64,000 nt of DNA from Synergistaceae bacterium (GCA_009783355.1 WRHH01000001.1:62001-126000); one strand, 5' to 3'. Shown: positions 51,545 to 60,838, numbered from the stretch's first letter. The notes: generated from the sequence alone by a model not told the origin. A program made the numbers and translations.

Positions 51545-53209
51545 GTGGCTACAATTGGGTATTACGAACCGGATAATTTTAAGAAACTAAATCAGACGAT
51601 GCTGCGAAGCACAATTGAAACGGCTTTTTACGGAAATAATGTTCACAGGGTTCAGGATTTAAAAGAAGCTTATTCTCTTGCAAAGGGTATTCCTGGAACG
51701 GTGGAGCTTACAGGTATGCCAGTTTATGAAGCTGAAGAACAAGGATTACCGGTAGGGGCAAATGTGCTCCTGTTCAATGACGGAGCCTTTTATGGGCGCA
51801 CGGCTGCAGCGAGGCGCATAATAGGATATCCAAATGTCGATCCCAATTATTTTGCTACGATAATCCGCGAGGCGATATATCAGACCCGGTTTAAGGATAT
51901 GCTGAAAGCTGACGCTTACATCGGGCTTGAGGAGGATTTTATGATTCGGGCGCACCTTCTTGTCCCGAAAGCTTTTGCGAATAATGTATACAGCTGGATG
52001 TTTAATTTTCAGTATATAAATGAACATTACAAGGATATGTACAACCGCTCACGCGTAATATCGGATGTCGACGGAGATATATTTCTTTTTGCGGATCCTG
52101 ACTGGACTCACCCTGATTTTCCGTTGGGGCTCGCGTTCTTTTCACCAAAGGAGAACGTCGCAGCAGTTCTCGGCCTGCGTTATTTCGGCGAGCTTAAAAA
52201 AGGCACACTTACTTTGGGCTGGGGTATAGGCGCCAGAAACGGATATGCTTCATGTCACGCGGGGCTTAAGCGTTATAATCTTAAGAATGGAAAAAAGTTT
52301 GTTATGGCTGCTTTTGGCCTTTCAGGCTCCGGAAAATCAACAATAACTCACGCTCGCCATGGCGGTAAATATGATATAACGGTTCTTCACGACGACGCAT
52401 TTGTGGTAAACGTAAAGGATAAGTACGCCATAGCGTTGGAACCCGCATATTTTGACAAGGTTCAGGATTACCCTATAGGATGTGAAGATAACAAATTTCT
52501 TGTTACTATGCAAAACTGCGGGGTTACTGTAAACGCTGAAGGAAAAAGAATTGCTGTTACGGAAGATATTCGCAATGGCAACGGGCGCGCAATGAAGTCA
52601 AAATTCTGGTCTCCCAACCGTATTGATCGTATTGATGAGGCATTAAATGCGGTATTCTGGCTGATGAGGGACCCAACGATACCTCCAGTCCTGAAGCTCA
52701 CCGGTCCCGCTCTTGCTTCGGTGATGGGCGCCACCCTTGCCACAAAGAGGACAAGCGCCGAAAGGCTAGCGCCCGGAGTGGATATTAATGCGCTCGTCTG
52801 TGAGCCGTACGCCAACCCTTTCAGAACATACCCGCTTGAGACCGACTTCAATCGTTTTAAACAGCTTTTTGAAGACGGGGTGGATTGCTATGTCCTTAAC
52901 ACCGGCGATTTTATGGGTAAAAAGATTAAACCGGAACATACGCTTGGAATACTTGAATCGATAATAGAAGGAAACGCGAAATTCGTAAAATTCGGCAGTT
53001 TTTCAGGCATGGAAACGATACCGATTCCGGATTTTAATATAAATCTTGAGGATAAGGATTATCGGGAGCAGCTTACACTAAGGTTCAAAGACCGGCTGAA
53101 TTTTGTAAAATCCCGGGATACTGAAATCGGAGGATACGATAAACTTCCCGAATGCGCTCACAATGCAATAGAGCTCGCTGTGGAAGAAATGGGAAAAAGC
53201 AGGGGTTAG
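51545..53209 (+). CDS. pckA: Phosphoenolpyruvate carboxykinase (ATP)
   Basis: A 554-residue enzyme that interconverts oxaloacetate and PEP with ATP/ADP. The kinase-1a loop GLSGSGKST is at about 258-266, followed by metal-site residues in LHDDAFVV and the DxD-like segments; the sequence is a divergent branch of the ATP-type family. In anaerobes it often runs toward oxaloacetate. AGGAGGG precedes GTG 51545. The stop TAG lies in AGGGGTTAGGG, the first unit of a GGGATTAG array. No neighbour shows a shared pathway. Confidence 0.85.
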   Translation: MATIGYYEPDNFKKLNQTMLRSTIETAFYGNNVHRVQDLKEAYSLAKGIPGTVELTGMPVYEAEEQGLPVGANVLLFNDGAFYGRTAAARRIIGYPNVDPNYFATIIREAIYQTRFKDMLKADAYIGLEEDFMIRAHLLVPKAFANNVYSWMFNFQYINEHYKDMYNRSRVISDVDGDIFLFADPDWTHPDFPLGLAFFSPKENVAAVLGLRYFGELKKGTLTLGWGIGARNGYASCHAGLKRYNLKNGKKFVMAAFGLSGSGKSTITHARHGGKYDITVLHDDAFVVNVKDKYAIALEPAYFDKVQDYPIGCEDNKFLVTMQNCGVTVNAEGKRIAVTEDIRNGNGRAMKSKFWSPNRIDRIDEALNAVFWLMRDPTIPPVLKLTGPALASVMGATLATKRTSAERLAPGVDINALVCEPYANPFRTYPLETDFNRFKQLFEDGVDCYVLNTGDFMGKKIKPEHTLGILESIIEGNAKFVKFGSFSGMETIPIPDFNINLEDKDYREQLTLRFKDRLNFVKSRDTEIGGYDKLPECAHNAIELAVEEMGKSRG

Positions 53210-53308
53210 GGAAAAACAGGGATTAGGGATTAGAAAAGGCAAAGACAGAAGCTTTTTTCTAATCCCTAATTCCTAATCCCTGATCCCTAATCCCTGATCC
53301 CTATTCCC
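53205..53308. repeat. Facing GGGATTAG heptamer arrays after pckA
   Basis: Plus-strand units GGGGTTAG, CAGGGATTAG and GGGATTAG run into AAAAGGCAAAGACAG. The mirror copies CTAATCC, CTAATTC, CTAATCC, CTGATCC and others fill 53262-53308. The pair can fold as a long hairpin and probably ends pckA transcription. Confidence 0.85.
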
Positions 53309-53320
53309 TGTTTTAGTGAG

Positions 53321-53809
53321 ATGTCGGACGATCAAGTGCTTATTCGGGCGAGCGAACCGGGGGACGCCGGTTATGTGTGTTATATGCACATGAAATATTA
53401 TGGGGAACGATATGGCTTCAAGCCTGTATTCGAATATTATGTGATGAAAGGGCTCGCGGAATTTCTGCGCGACCCTGGCGAAAGCCGCTTATGGATTGCT
53501 GAGATTGACAACTCCATAATAGGTTCCATTGCTATTGTGAAAACGCCGCGCGGCGCGCAGCTACGATGGTTTCTTGTGGACGCGGAACATCAGGGGAACG
53601 GCATCGGGCGAAAACTAATGAACACCGCGATGCAATTCTGCAAAGAGCGCGGGTACAAGCACATGTTCCTGTGGACTACAAATATATTGGACGCAGCGCG
53701 ACATCTCTACAAAGAATTCGGCTTTAAGCCTGTGGAGGAAAACACGAACAACGAATGGACTGACGGCACGATCATCGAAGAGCGATGGGAGTTTGTTAGT
53801 GAAGAATAA
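53321..53809 (+). CDS. GNAT-family acetyltransferase
   Basis: A 162-residue acetyltransferase with the clear acetyl-CoA site: strand AQLRWFLVDAEHQGNGIGRKLM contains Q-x-x-G-x-G (QGNGIG near residue 92). The C-terminal ARHLYKEFGFKPVEEN is the typical end. Related proteins include MarR-associated acetyltransferases, but the substrate is unknown. The gene begins 12 bases after the mirror heptamer array and ends with TAA just before a TATTGAG array; the array may serve as its terminator or follow the gene by chance. Confidence 0.85.
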   Translation: MSDDQVLIRASEPGDAGYVCYMHMKYYGERYGFKPVFEYYVMKGLAEFLRDPGESRLWIAEIDNSIIGSIAIVKTPRGAQLRWFLVDAEHQGNGIGRKLMNTAMQFCKERGYKHMFLWTTNILDAARHLYKEFGFKPVEENTNNEWTDGTIIEERWEFVSEE

Positions 53810-53817
53810 AGAGTGAG

Positions 53818-53910
53818 TATTGAGTATTGAGTATTGAGTATTGAGTATTGAGTATTGAGTATTGAGTATTGAGTATTGAGTATTGAACTCCTCACTCCTC
53901 ACTCCTCACT
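53818..53910. repeat. TATTGAG heptamer array joined to ACTCCTC array
   Basis: Nine complete TATTGAG units and a partial one (53818-53886) are followed at once by ACTCCTC repeated three times (53887-53908). It lies between the GNAT gene and the convergent ankyrin gene. Read on the minus strand the latter array is GAGGAGT, the same unit as at 391-404. Confidence 0.95.
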
Positions 53911-53914
53911 ATTT

Positions 53915-54931
53915 TTACCTGCTCGCTTCCTCCAGTTGCTTGAGCGCTTCGGTATTCTCAAATTTCGCATTCTCCCTCGCGTAATCTATTGCCATTTTGC
54001 CGGAGCTGCTCTTCACTTTCGGGTTCGCGCCAGCGTTGAGAAGAATTGTTATAACTTCAGGATTGGATTCTTTGCTGAACGCCGCCCAAATAAGCGGCGT
54101 CCAGCCGTTCTTTGTCTGCGCGTTGACTTTGGCGCCGGCTTTTATAAGAGTCGTTACCGTCTCTGGGTCAGTGTTGCTATTGGCTGCCCACATGAGGGCT
54201 GTCATTCCCGATGTATTAGTCGAGTTTGCGTTTGCTCCATTTATGATAGCGTTGCTTATTTCCCCCGGTGAGCCAGTTTTGCAAATTTCAATAAAACCCT
54301 CGTCTCTACGCGAGTCATTAGATGGTCGTATTTGGATTGTTTGCACTCGGCCTGAAGGCGTCTGTTTTGTTTGTTTTGCCTGTTTTGTTTGAGTGGTGGC
54401 AGTTTTGCCTTGTAATCTGTCTATAGCTTCTTGTCTCGCATATAATTCCGCGTAGTCCAAAGCTGTTTTACCAGAGTTATCCCTCGTTCCTGTGAGCGCT
54501 CCAACATTGAGAAGAGCCGTTATCACTTCCGGATTGCTGTTGTATATTGCATGAATAAGCGGTGTCTGCCCTTGTGCATCTTTAGCATTGACATCAGCGC
54601 CTGCTCTAAAGAGGACTTTTATCACTTCCGGATCGCTGTTGCTACGTGCTGCTACAATGATTGCAGTATAACGTTCGCTACCGCTAGAGGCTCTCGCGTT
54701 TGCGCCTTTTTTGATTGCATCCTCAATTTGCCATAAAGGGGCGGATATGCAAAGTCCGACAAACTCAGAATCGCTCATCCCGGTAGCTTTCGGTTGTTTT
54801 GGTAGTTCGTTTACTATTAGTCTTCGTTTAACTTTAGAGCTACGCACTACTACGGCAGATTCTGCGGGGTGTATCAGCGCGCATATAACTAAACTCCATA
54901 TTATTATTTTGAATAAGTTATTGTTCTGCAT
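53915..54931 (-). CDS. Exported ankyrin-repeat protein with duplicated module
   Basis: A 338-residue exported protein: signal peptide to about AES-A (residue 25), then two modules. Each starts with a cap (DSEFVGLCISAPLWQIEDAI; DEGFIEICKTGSPGEISNAI), carries two to three ankyrin repeats with the NPEVITALL pattern, and ends in a GKTALDYA or GKMAIDYA cap. Between the modules is a Thr/Gln/Lys-rich linker (TATTQTKQAKQTKQT). It is a paralogue of 19731-20864. AAAGGAG precedes the ATG. Function unknown; possibly a surface or periplasmic binding protein. Confidence 0.85.
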   Translation of the reverse strand: MQNNNLFKIIIWSLVICALIHPAESAVVVRSSKVKRRLIVNELPKQPKATGMSDSEFVGLCISAPLWQIEDAIKKGANARASSGSERYTAIIVAARSNSDPEVIKVLFRAGADVNAKDAQGQTPLIHAIYNSNPEVITALLNVGALTGTRDNSGKTALDYAELYARQEAIDRLQGKTATTQTKQAKQTKQTPSGRVQTIQIRPSNDSRRDEGFIEICKTGSPGEISNAIINGANANSTNTSGMTALMWAANSNTDPETVTTLIKAGAKVNAQTKNGWTPLIWAAFSKESNPEVITILLNAGANPKVKSSSGKMAIDYARENAKFENTEALKQLEEASR

Positions 54932-54961
54932 TACGAAACTCCTTTCCGTTATGCCCGGCTA

Positions 54962-55342
54962 ATATTTATCCTACCGTTGTTTTTCGTAGCGGTTGCCACC
55001 ACCACGCTCATACGTCTTTGCGAACCGCGTCTTTTTGCGGTGAAGCAATCCAGCGTCTTTGTTTTAAAGTATTTTCCTAATCCCTATTCCCTGTTTTTAG
55101 ACGTGAATCAAATTGCTTCGCGATGAAGCCGTTCGCAAAGGTCAATCGTCGTTGCGATTGTTGCGCTTCGCTCGCAATGGCGGCGCGGTAAACAAGAACG
55201 ACCGAAGGTCGGGGAGATTGAGAGCGACCACACCACCTCAACAATTGTTTATATTGCGTTTATTATGGTTACATGCACGGCGCGATGCGGACATCGCACC
55301 CTACATTAAAATTTGTTGCGTTTGAACATTGAACACTGTCTT
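54962..55342. repeat. Gene-free stretch with palindromic and CCCTACA repeats
   Basis: CGTCTTTGCGAACCGCGTCTTTTTGCGG (55013-55040, split by GAAGCAATCCAG) is another copy of the repeat at 3829-3956. TCGCAAAGGTCAATCGTCGTTGCGATTG and neighbours (55130-55190) form a further near-palindrome. A single GGGATTA-type unit is at 55079-55091 and the AAAAGACAGTGTTCAATGTTC motif ends livF. No gene was found. Confidence 0.65.
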
Positions 55343-56062
55343 TTACGTTTTCACTCCAAGATACGCAGCGGCGATTTCCGGATCCGCGAGGAGATCTTTT
55401 GATTTCCCTTCCTTGAAGAGGCTTCCTGTCTGCAGAACATACGTTCTGTGCGACAGCAACAAAGCCTGGCGCGCGTTTTGCTCAACTATGAGAATAGTCA
55501 CGCCCTGCTGATTTATTAACCTTAATTCCTTAAAAATATCCCTGATAACAACTGGCGCCAGCCCGAGCGACGGCTCGTCCAAAAGGAGCAGCTTGGGGCG
55601 GGACATCAGAGCGCGTCCAACCGAGAGCATTTGTTGTTCTCCGCCCGAGAGGGTTCCGGCATATTGCCCGATTCGTTCCTTAAGTCGCGGAAATAGAGTA
55701 AAAACCCATTCAATATCATTATTTATTGCTGCCTTTTCCAAGGCCGATCTTGGGAACGCCCCCATTTGAAGGTTCTCAAATACAGTCAAAGGGGCAAATA
55801 TCTTTCTTCCTTCAGGAGAAAGGGAAATTCCCTGGGATACGACTTGATAAGGTCTCGCGGAAAGAACTTTTCCGTTCAGCGTGAGCGTCCCTTTTTCTCG
55901 TTTCACGGCGCCCATTATGGCGTTCATAAACGTTGACTTTCCCGCTCCGTTTGAGCCAATTACGGAAACAATCTCGCCCTCGTCAATATGCATTGAAAAT
56001 CCATTAAGCGCCTTAATCGCGCCGTAGCTGACATGCAGATCATTCACAAGAAGCAACGCCAT
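55343..56062 (-). CDS. livF: Branched-chain amino acid ABC transporter ATPase LivF
   Basis: A 239-residue cytoplasmic ATPase. Walker A is SNGAGKST (about 37-44), signature LSGGEQQ, Walker B LLLDEPSLGL, and the family signature LGLAPVVIRDIF of LivF. With LivG it drives uptake through LivHM. Last gene of the livH-livM-livG-livF operon; its ATG immediately follows the livG stop. Its stop is followed by the AAAAGACAGTGTTCAATGTTC gene-end motif. Confidence 0.96.
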   Translation of the reverse strand: MALLLVNDLHVSYGAIKALNGFSMHIDEGEIVSVIGSNGAGKSTFMNAIMGAVKREKGTLTLNGKVLSARPYQVVSQGISLSPEGRKIFAPLTVFENLQMGAFPRSALEKAAINNDIEWVFTLFPRLKERIGQYAGTLSGGEQQMLSVGRALMSRPKLLLLDEPSLGLAPVVIRDIFKELRLINQQGVTILIVEQNARQALLLSHRTYVLQTGSLFKEGKSKDLLADPEIAAAYLGVKT

Positions 56063-56839
56063 TTAAGCCACCTCCTCATCGTCGCCAAGGTACGCTTTTA
56101 ATACCTCCGGGTTTTTCTGGATTATGTCGGGGGAACCCTCCGCTATTTTTGCTCCGAAATTCATGCATATTATGTGAGGGCATATCTGCATTATCAAGTC
56201 CATATGGTGTTCTATGACGAGTATCGTAAGAGAGTGGTCCTTATGTATGTCCTTGATGAGGTCGTTCAGGGCGAAAACTTCCTCCTCGTTCATTCCCGCC
56301 GCAGGTTCGTCGAGCATGAGCAAAGTGGGTTTGAGCGCCAGCGCGCGGGCTATTTCGAGCCTTCTCTGCATTCCGTACGGCAGGGTTCCCGCTATTTGTT
56401 CGGCTCTATCGGCAAGTCCTATGCGCTCAAGAAGCTTCATGCTGGCTATTCGGTTCTTTTTTTCCTTTGAGTTCCAACGTCCAAAATGTGTAAGTGATTC
56501 AGCAAAGGAATATTTTTCATGTGATTGAGCTGCTGTCATTACGTTTTCGAGCACCGAAGAACGTGAAAAGAGCCGCAGATTTTGAAACGTGCGCGCTATG
56601 CCGATACGTACTATCTGATAGGCGCGAAGATGCGTTATGTTTTTGCCATTAAATAGTACTTGACCTGAGTCTGAGTTATAAACACTTGAAATAACATTAA
56701 ATACGGTCGTCTTCCCGGCGCCGTTTGGGCCTATCATTCCCGCAAGTTCGCCTTGTTCTATGCAAAAGCTCATGTCCTTTATTGCCTGAACACCGCCGAA
56801 AGCCTTGTTTACGTTTTTAAGTTCCAGAAAAGCGCTCAT
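56063..56839 (-). CDS. livG: Branched-chain amino acid ABC transporter ATPase LivG
   Basis: A 258-residue ATPase with Walker A GPNGAGKT, the LivG-type ARTFQNLRLF, signature region ending LPYGMQRRLEIARAL (in place of LSGGQ) and Walker B LLMLDEPAAGMN, then VIEHHMDL. The Y-G-M-Q signature is standard in LivG. Its ATG overlaps the livM stop by four bases. Confidence 0.96.
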   Translation of the reverse strand: MSAFLELKNVNKAFGGVQAIKDMSFCIEQGELAGMIGPNGAGKTTVFNVISSVYNSDSGQVLFNGKNITHLRAYQIVRIGIARTFQNLRLFSRSSVLENVMTAAQSHEKYSFAESLTHFGRWNSKEKKNRIASMKLLERIGLADRAEQIAGTLPYGMQRRLEIARALALKPTLLMLDEPAAGMNEEEVFALNDLIKDIHKDHSLTILVIEHHMDLIMQICPHIICMNFGAKIAEGSPDIIQKNPEVLKAYLGDDEEVA

Positions 56840-57933
56840 TTTTTCACCGCCTTTCTTCTAGTGGAGAGCTCCCACATTTCACGGTTGCCAAGTATTCCTT
56901 CGGATCTCAATACCATTATAAGGACTAAAACCAATCCGTAAATTAACATACGGTACTGCGAAATATCGCGGAAGATCTCAGTTATTAGAGTGATTATTGA
57001 TGCGGCAATCAAGGTTCCGCTCATGGAGCCCAGCCCTCCGAAAACGACTAGTGACGTTAACTCCGTAGATTTTTTCATGTCGAATATGCTAGGCTGGATA
57101 AAAGATGTAAACCCCGCGAGTAGGGCGCCAGCGACACCGCAGTAGAAAGCTGAGAGCATGAGAGAAAGGGTTTTGGTCCTAAACGTATTGCACCCCATCA
57201 TGGAAGCGGCTATCATGTCGTCGCGCACCGCTTTAAACTCCCTTCCGTGTTTGCTGTATATCAGGTTAAACATCAAGAGCCCCATCACGGTAAAAAATCC
57301 GACCGCCACATGACGCGTTGTGAACGTTGTTATTCCCGGGATTCCGCGCGCGCCCCGCGTGAAGGACTGCCAGTTTTCAAGGACGAGCTTGATGACTTCG
57401 CCAAACCCTATTGATACTATCGCGAAATAGTCCCCAACTAACTTCAATGTCAGCGCTCCTATTACCCATGCAGATATCATAGCCACTACTCCACCTGCCA
57501 TCACGGCCGAAAACCAATGCACGCCATGCCGGAGCGTAAGGATGGCTGCGGTATAAGCGCCAAGCGCTAGAAATCCCGCGTGACCGAGCGAGAAAATGCC
57601 CGTGAATCCCGTTAATAACGAAAGTCCCATTGCCGCAACCGCGTTTATGCAAAGCAACGTCAATATACCTTCATGATAACCGGCTAAAGGGCAAAGCGCG
57701 AGGTATATTCCCAAACATATGAAGAGTACATTTCCGACGATAGATTTTTGGAGCGTCGATAACCTGTTCTTAATTTTGGCAAAAAACATCGAGGACCCTG
57801 CTACAATAACCGCAGTACCTAATATTATTCCCAGAATAATGGCTACTGTTTCGAGTATCGCGGTAACGGAGAAAACTTTTCCGAGGATAGTATATTGAGG
57901 AGAAAGTCCAAAAAACTCAATGATATAATTCAT
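56836..57933 (-). CDS. livM: Branched-chain amino acid ABC transporter permease LivM
   Basis: A 365-residue inner-membrane permease with about nine segments. The LivM signature GFTGIFSLGHAGFLALGAYTAA is visible near residue 115, and the EAA-like loop is in RDDMIAASMMGCN. The N-terminus has an extra region (about 1-60) that is longer than in E. coli. Twelve bases separate it from livH. It moves branched-chain amino acids or related amides with LivH. Confidence 0.94.
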   Translation of the reverse strand: MNYIIEFFGLSPQYTILGKVFSVTAILETVAIILGIILGTAVIVAGSSMFFAKIKNRLSTLQKSIVGNVLFICLGIYLALCPLAGYHEGILTLLCINAVAAMGLSLLTGFTGIFSLGHAGFLALGAYTAAILTLRHGVHWFSAVMAGGVVAMISAWVIGALTLKLVGDYFAIVSIGFGEVIKLVLENWQSFTRGARGIPGITTFTTRHVAVGFFTVMGLLMFNLIYSKHGREFKAVRDDMIAASMMGCNTFRTKTLSLMLSAFYCGVAGALLAGFTSFIQPSIFDMKKSTELTSLVVFGGLGSMSGTLIAASIITLITEIFRDISQYRMLIYGLVLVLIMVLRSEGILGNREMWELSTRRKAVKK

Positions 57934-57945
57934 CTATTTATCCCC

Positions 57946-58959
57946 CTATACCTTGTCGCCGATTTGCTTTCCGAATAGTCCGGTAGGTTTTACAATGAGT
58001 GTTATAACTAAAAGAGAATAAACCACTAGGTCTCTCAATTGGCTGCTTATGAACCCCGCAACCAACATTTCTAACAGGCCTAGAATTATGCTTCCGACAA
58101 CAGCCCCTGGGAGGCTTCCCAACCCTCCGACGACTGCTGCGACAAATGCTTTGAAAGTTATATCTCCAAGCTGCGGATAAATGGTGTAGCGCATTCCAAG
58201 GAAAATGCCGCACACTCCCGCAAGCCCTCCGGCAACAAGGAAAATAATTGAGATAAGACGTCCTACGTTAACTCCCATCAGTCCCGCTGTCCTCAGGTCA
58301 CAGGCGGCAGCCCGTATTGCAAGCCCCCACTTGGTCCTTTGCAGGAATAACTGCAGTCCGAGCAAAAACATAAAGGCCACAACAAATGTAATAATGTCGA
58401 ATGTGCTTATCGTTATTCCCTCAGCGAGTTTTATGGTATGCTGCAACGGTATAGGCTCCGGCGGCAAACCAAGGAGCCGCATCAGCCATGGGATATCCAG
58501 ATTCACCTGAGGCAGTGCTCTGAAACGTCCTCCTATAGTGACGACAAATAGATTTTCAATGACAATGGAAACTCCCATTGAAGCGATGAGCAGGTAGAGC
58601 GTCAACGAGGTCTTCTCGCGAATTGGTTTGTATGCCATCCGTTCCGTTATTACCCCCACGATACCGCTAAAGACAATAGCCGCTACTCCTCCTATTAATA
58701 ATGCAATGCCCGCTCCTAATTGCCATGGAAGATACGTGCTTGAGCTTATAAGCTCTCCCATAATCAAGTAACATGTATATGCGCCGACCACGATGAACCC
58801 TCCATGAGCAAAGTTAGAGAATCCCAAAATCGAATATACTAAGGAATATCCAACGGCGATCAATGCATAAACCGAACCAAAAGACAGTCCGTTTATGATT
58901 TGTTGTGTAAATGTCGTCCAAGAAAAATTATTTACGATTTGCTGTAAAAACTCTGGCAA
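57946..58959 (-). CDS. livH: Branched-chain amino acid ABC transporter permease LivH
   Basis: A 337-residue permease with the family pattern GLSFGSVYALIAVGYSLVY and FSNFAHGGFIVVGAYTCY near the N-terminus. GAGGAGGTG precedes the TTG start at 58959. It is the first gene of the operon, yet no periplasmic binding-protein gene (livJ/K) lies before or after, so the receptor is encoded elsewhere. Confidence 0.95.
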   Translation of the reverse strand: MPEFLQQIVNNFSWTTFTQQIINGLSFGSVYALIAVGYSLVYSILGFSNFAHGGFIVVGAYTCYLIMGELISSSTYLPWQLGAGIALLIGGVAAIVFSGIVGVITERMAYKPIREKTSLTLYLLIASMGVSIVIENLFVVTIGGRFRALPQVNLDIPWLMRLLGLPPEPIPLQHTIKLAEGITISTFDIITFVVAFMFLLGLQLFLQRTKWGLAIRAAACDLRTAGLMGVNVGRLISIIFLVAGGLAGVCGIFLGMRYTIYPQLGDITFKAFVAAVVGGLGSLPGAVVGSIILGLLEMLVAGFISSQLRDLVVYSLLVITLIVKPTGLFGKQIGDKV

Positions 58960-59422
58960 AATTACACCTCCTCAATACTATTATGTAACTTGGTAATTAT
59001 ACCATTGACAATGGAATAATACAGTTTTTTTCATTTAGTCGCATCAAATCGTCAGCAAGGCAAATATCCCGCCGCCGATGTTGACGCCTTTGATGCTTCA
59101 AGCATATTAAAATTCTGCTCTCTAAATCGGGTATAGTTCCAGCCCTAACTTGGTAAAATGTTTTCTATTGAAACTTATTACGCCTATATGTTTATCTTTT
59201 GCCACTACGGTATAGTATATCAATACGAGAGAGCAATGTATAACTCACAATGTTCAACGCACAATGAAAAGTAAAAGCAATTCAGGTGACATCTATATAG
59301 AAGGGCGGAAAGAAAGCATTTTTTGTTTTTTCGTATCATGGTATCAAAAAAGGGCGGTTGCCCGCCCCTACATTGTTTCATCTTATGCTTTTGTCTTTTT
59401 CATTGTGCATTGAACATTGCAC
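58960..59422. other. Gene-free stretch with coding relic, hairpins and heptamers
   Basis: The region carries the livH promoter area, a minus-strand coding relic (see next entry), CACAATG and TTCAACG heptamers (59248-59268), a GGGCGG...CCGCCC hairpin with CCCTACATTG (59353-59378) and, at 59398-59425, ATTGTGCATTGAACATTGCAC. The last is minus-strand GTGCAAT GTTCAAT GCACAAT plus AAAAAGACAAAAGC, directly after the HtrA stop. Confidence 0.6.
59122..59226 (-). pseudogene. Possible C-terminal relic of a PIN-domain toxin
   Basis: A minus-strand frame of some 35 codons encodes YYTVVAKDKHIGVISFNRKH then FTKLGLELYPI and a stop. The pattern (a strand, Asp-x-His in KDKH, NRKHFTKL, LELYP) looks like the last part of a VapC-type PIN domain, where RDKHF and the end GLELY are usual. 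There is no upstream domain, so it is a relic; similarity was judged by eye. Confidence 0.35.
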
Positions 59423-60838
59423 TTACTGCGGCATTTTCATTGGAACATAGAATGTTTTACCGTCGCGCCAGATCAAGAAAGCGAGAGATTTTTTGTTTGT
59501 TACGGCCTTGTTGAGGTCCTCAAAGCTATTCACTCTCACATTGTTTACGTCAAAAATCACATCTCCCTCTTTGAGTCCTGTCACATGCGCGTCGGATCCC
59601 TGCGCTATTTTTGTTATAACAAGCCCTTTATCCGAATCAATTCTGTATTGCTTTTGAAGTTCTTTATTTACAAGCGATACGGTTATCCCTAATTTACCGA
59701 GTATCTCCTGTCCTTTTCCTTCTAAGGCGACTTCCGCGCCGGGCATCATGCCAAGCTCCACTTCTACGCTCAAAGGAGCTTTTTCTCGAATAATATCAAG
59801 TTTTATTTTTGTATTTGGAGAGAAGGAACGGATCATATTTACAAATGTATTTACGTTCTTAACTTTTTCTCCGTTGACATGCGTTATGACGTCTCCGCGC
59901 TTAATACCTGCTTTTTCTGCGGCCTCTCCCGTCAAAACATCGCCAATTACCACGCCTTCTTCTGATTCAAGTTCGAACGCTTCAATGAACTCCTTGTTTA
60001 AATTCTGTACTGATACGCCAAGATAGCCTCTTTTCACTGTTCCGAACTCGACAAGGTCATTCATTATTTGCTTTGCCATATTGACGGGGATGGCAAATCC
60101 GAGTCCCTGCGCAAACGGAACAATAGCCGTATTGATGCCGACTACTTTGCCGTCAAATCCAATAAGCGGTCCTCCGCTGTTCCCCGGGTTTATCGCCGCA
60201 TCGGTCTGAAGGAATCCGTCGAAATTGATATTTTGGGCGTGTATGCTCCTGTTCTTAGCTGAAATTACGCCTACGGTCACAGTATGCTCAAGCCCGAAAG
60301 GATTTCCAATAGCAACAACCCAATCTCCGACTTCAATTGCATCCGAATCTCCCATTTCAATAACAGGGAAGTTTTCGTCACTGTCAATTTTTATTATTGC
60401 AAGATCAAACGTGGGGTCTTTGCCAATGACTTTGGCCTCGTAAGTCTTTCCGCTAGATAGAGTTACAGTAATTTTATTTGCTCCGTCAACGACATGATTA
60501 TTAGTTAGTATTTGCCCCTCCTTAGAGACAATAAAACCGGAACCGCGCCCTTTCATCGGGATTGAGCGCGAGAAGCGGTTAAATTCTTCTCCAAAGAAAC
60601 GTCTGAAAAACGGGTCGTCTTCAAGTCCGCCAAATCCGCCAAAGGATTGGGTTACTATGGACTCTACATCAATATTGACTACTGCCGGGGAAAGTTCCTT
60701 CGCTATTTTCTTTACAGGATTATCCTGTAATAGCAGTTCGTTGAAAGGCGCGCTGCTTGACGCAAATACGACTGTGGAAAAAACCACAACAAAGCATACT
60801 GCAAGAGATACGAATAAAAGTTTCTTTTTTGTTGCCAC
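59423..60838 (-). CDS. HtrA/DegP-family periplasmic serine protease
   Basis: The GTG at 60838 (MATKKKLLFVSLAVC) has GGAGGTG upstream and opens a signal peptide; an ATG at 60868 is less good. The 471-residue protein has the trypsin-like triad: His in LTNNHVVDG, Asp in FDLAIIKID and Ser in GNSGGPLIG, then two PDZ domains (about 270-360 and 390-465). It degrades or refolds damaged envelope proteins. Just after its TAA come GTGCAAT-type heptamers and an A-rich tail. Confidence 0.95.
   Translation of the reverse strand: MATKKKLLFVSLAVCFVVVFSTVVFASSSAPFNELLLQDNPVKKIAKELSPAVVNIDVESIVTQSFGGFGGLEDDPFFRRFFGEEFNRFSRSIPMKGRGSGFIVSKEGQILTNNHVVDGANKITVTLSSGKTYEAKVIGKDPTFDLAIIKIDSDENFPVIEMGDSDAIEVGDWVVAIGNPFGLEHTVTVGVISAKNRSIHAQNINFDGFLQTDAAINPGNSGGPLIGFDGKVVGINTAIVPFAQGLGFAIPVNMAKQIMNDLVEFGTVKRGYLGVSVQNLNKEFIEAFELESEEGVVIGDVLTGEAAEKAGIKRGDVITHVNGEKVKNVNTFVNMIRSFSPNTKIKLDIIREKAPLSVEVELGMMPGAEVALEGKGQEILGKLGITVSLVNKELQKQYRIDSDKGLVITKIAQGSDAHVTGLKEGDVIFDVNNVRVNSFEDLNKAVTNKKSLAFLIWRDGKTFYVPMKMPQ

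Noticed and set aside
53818-53886. CRISPR-like array
   Set aside because: Perfect 7-base tandem units without spacers are a microsatellite, not a CRISPR.
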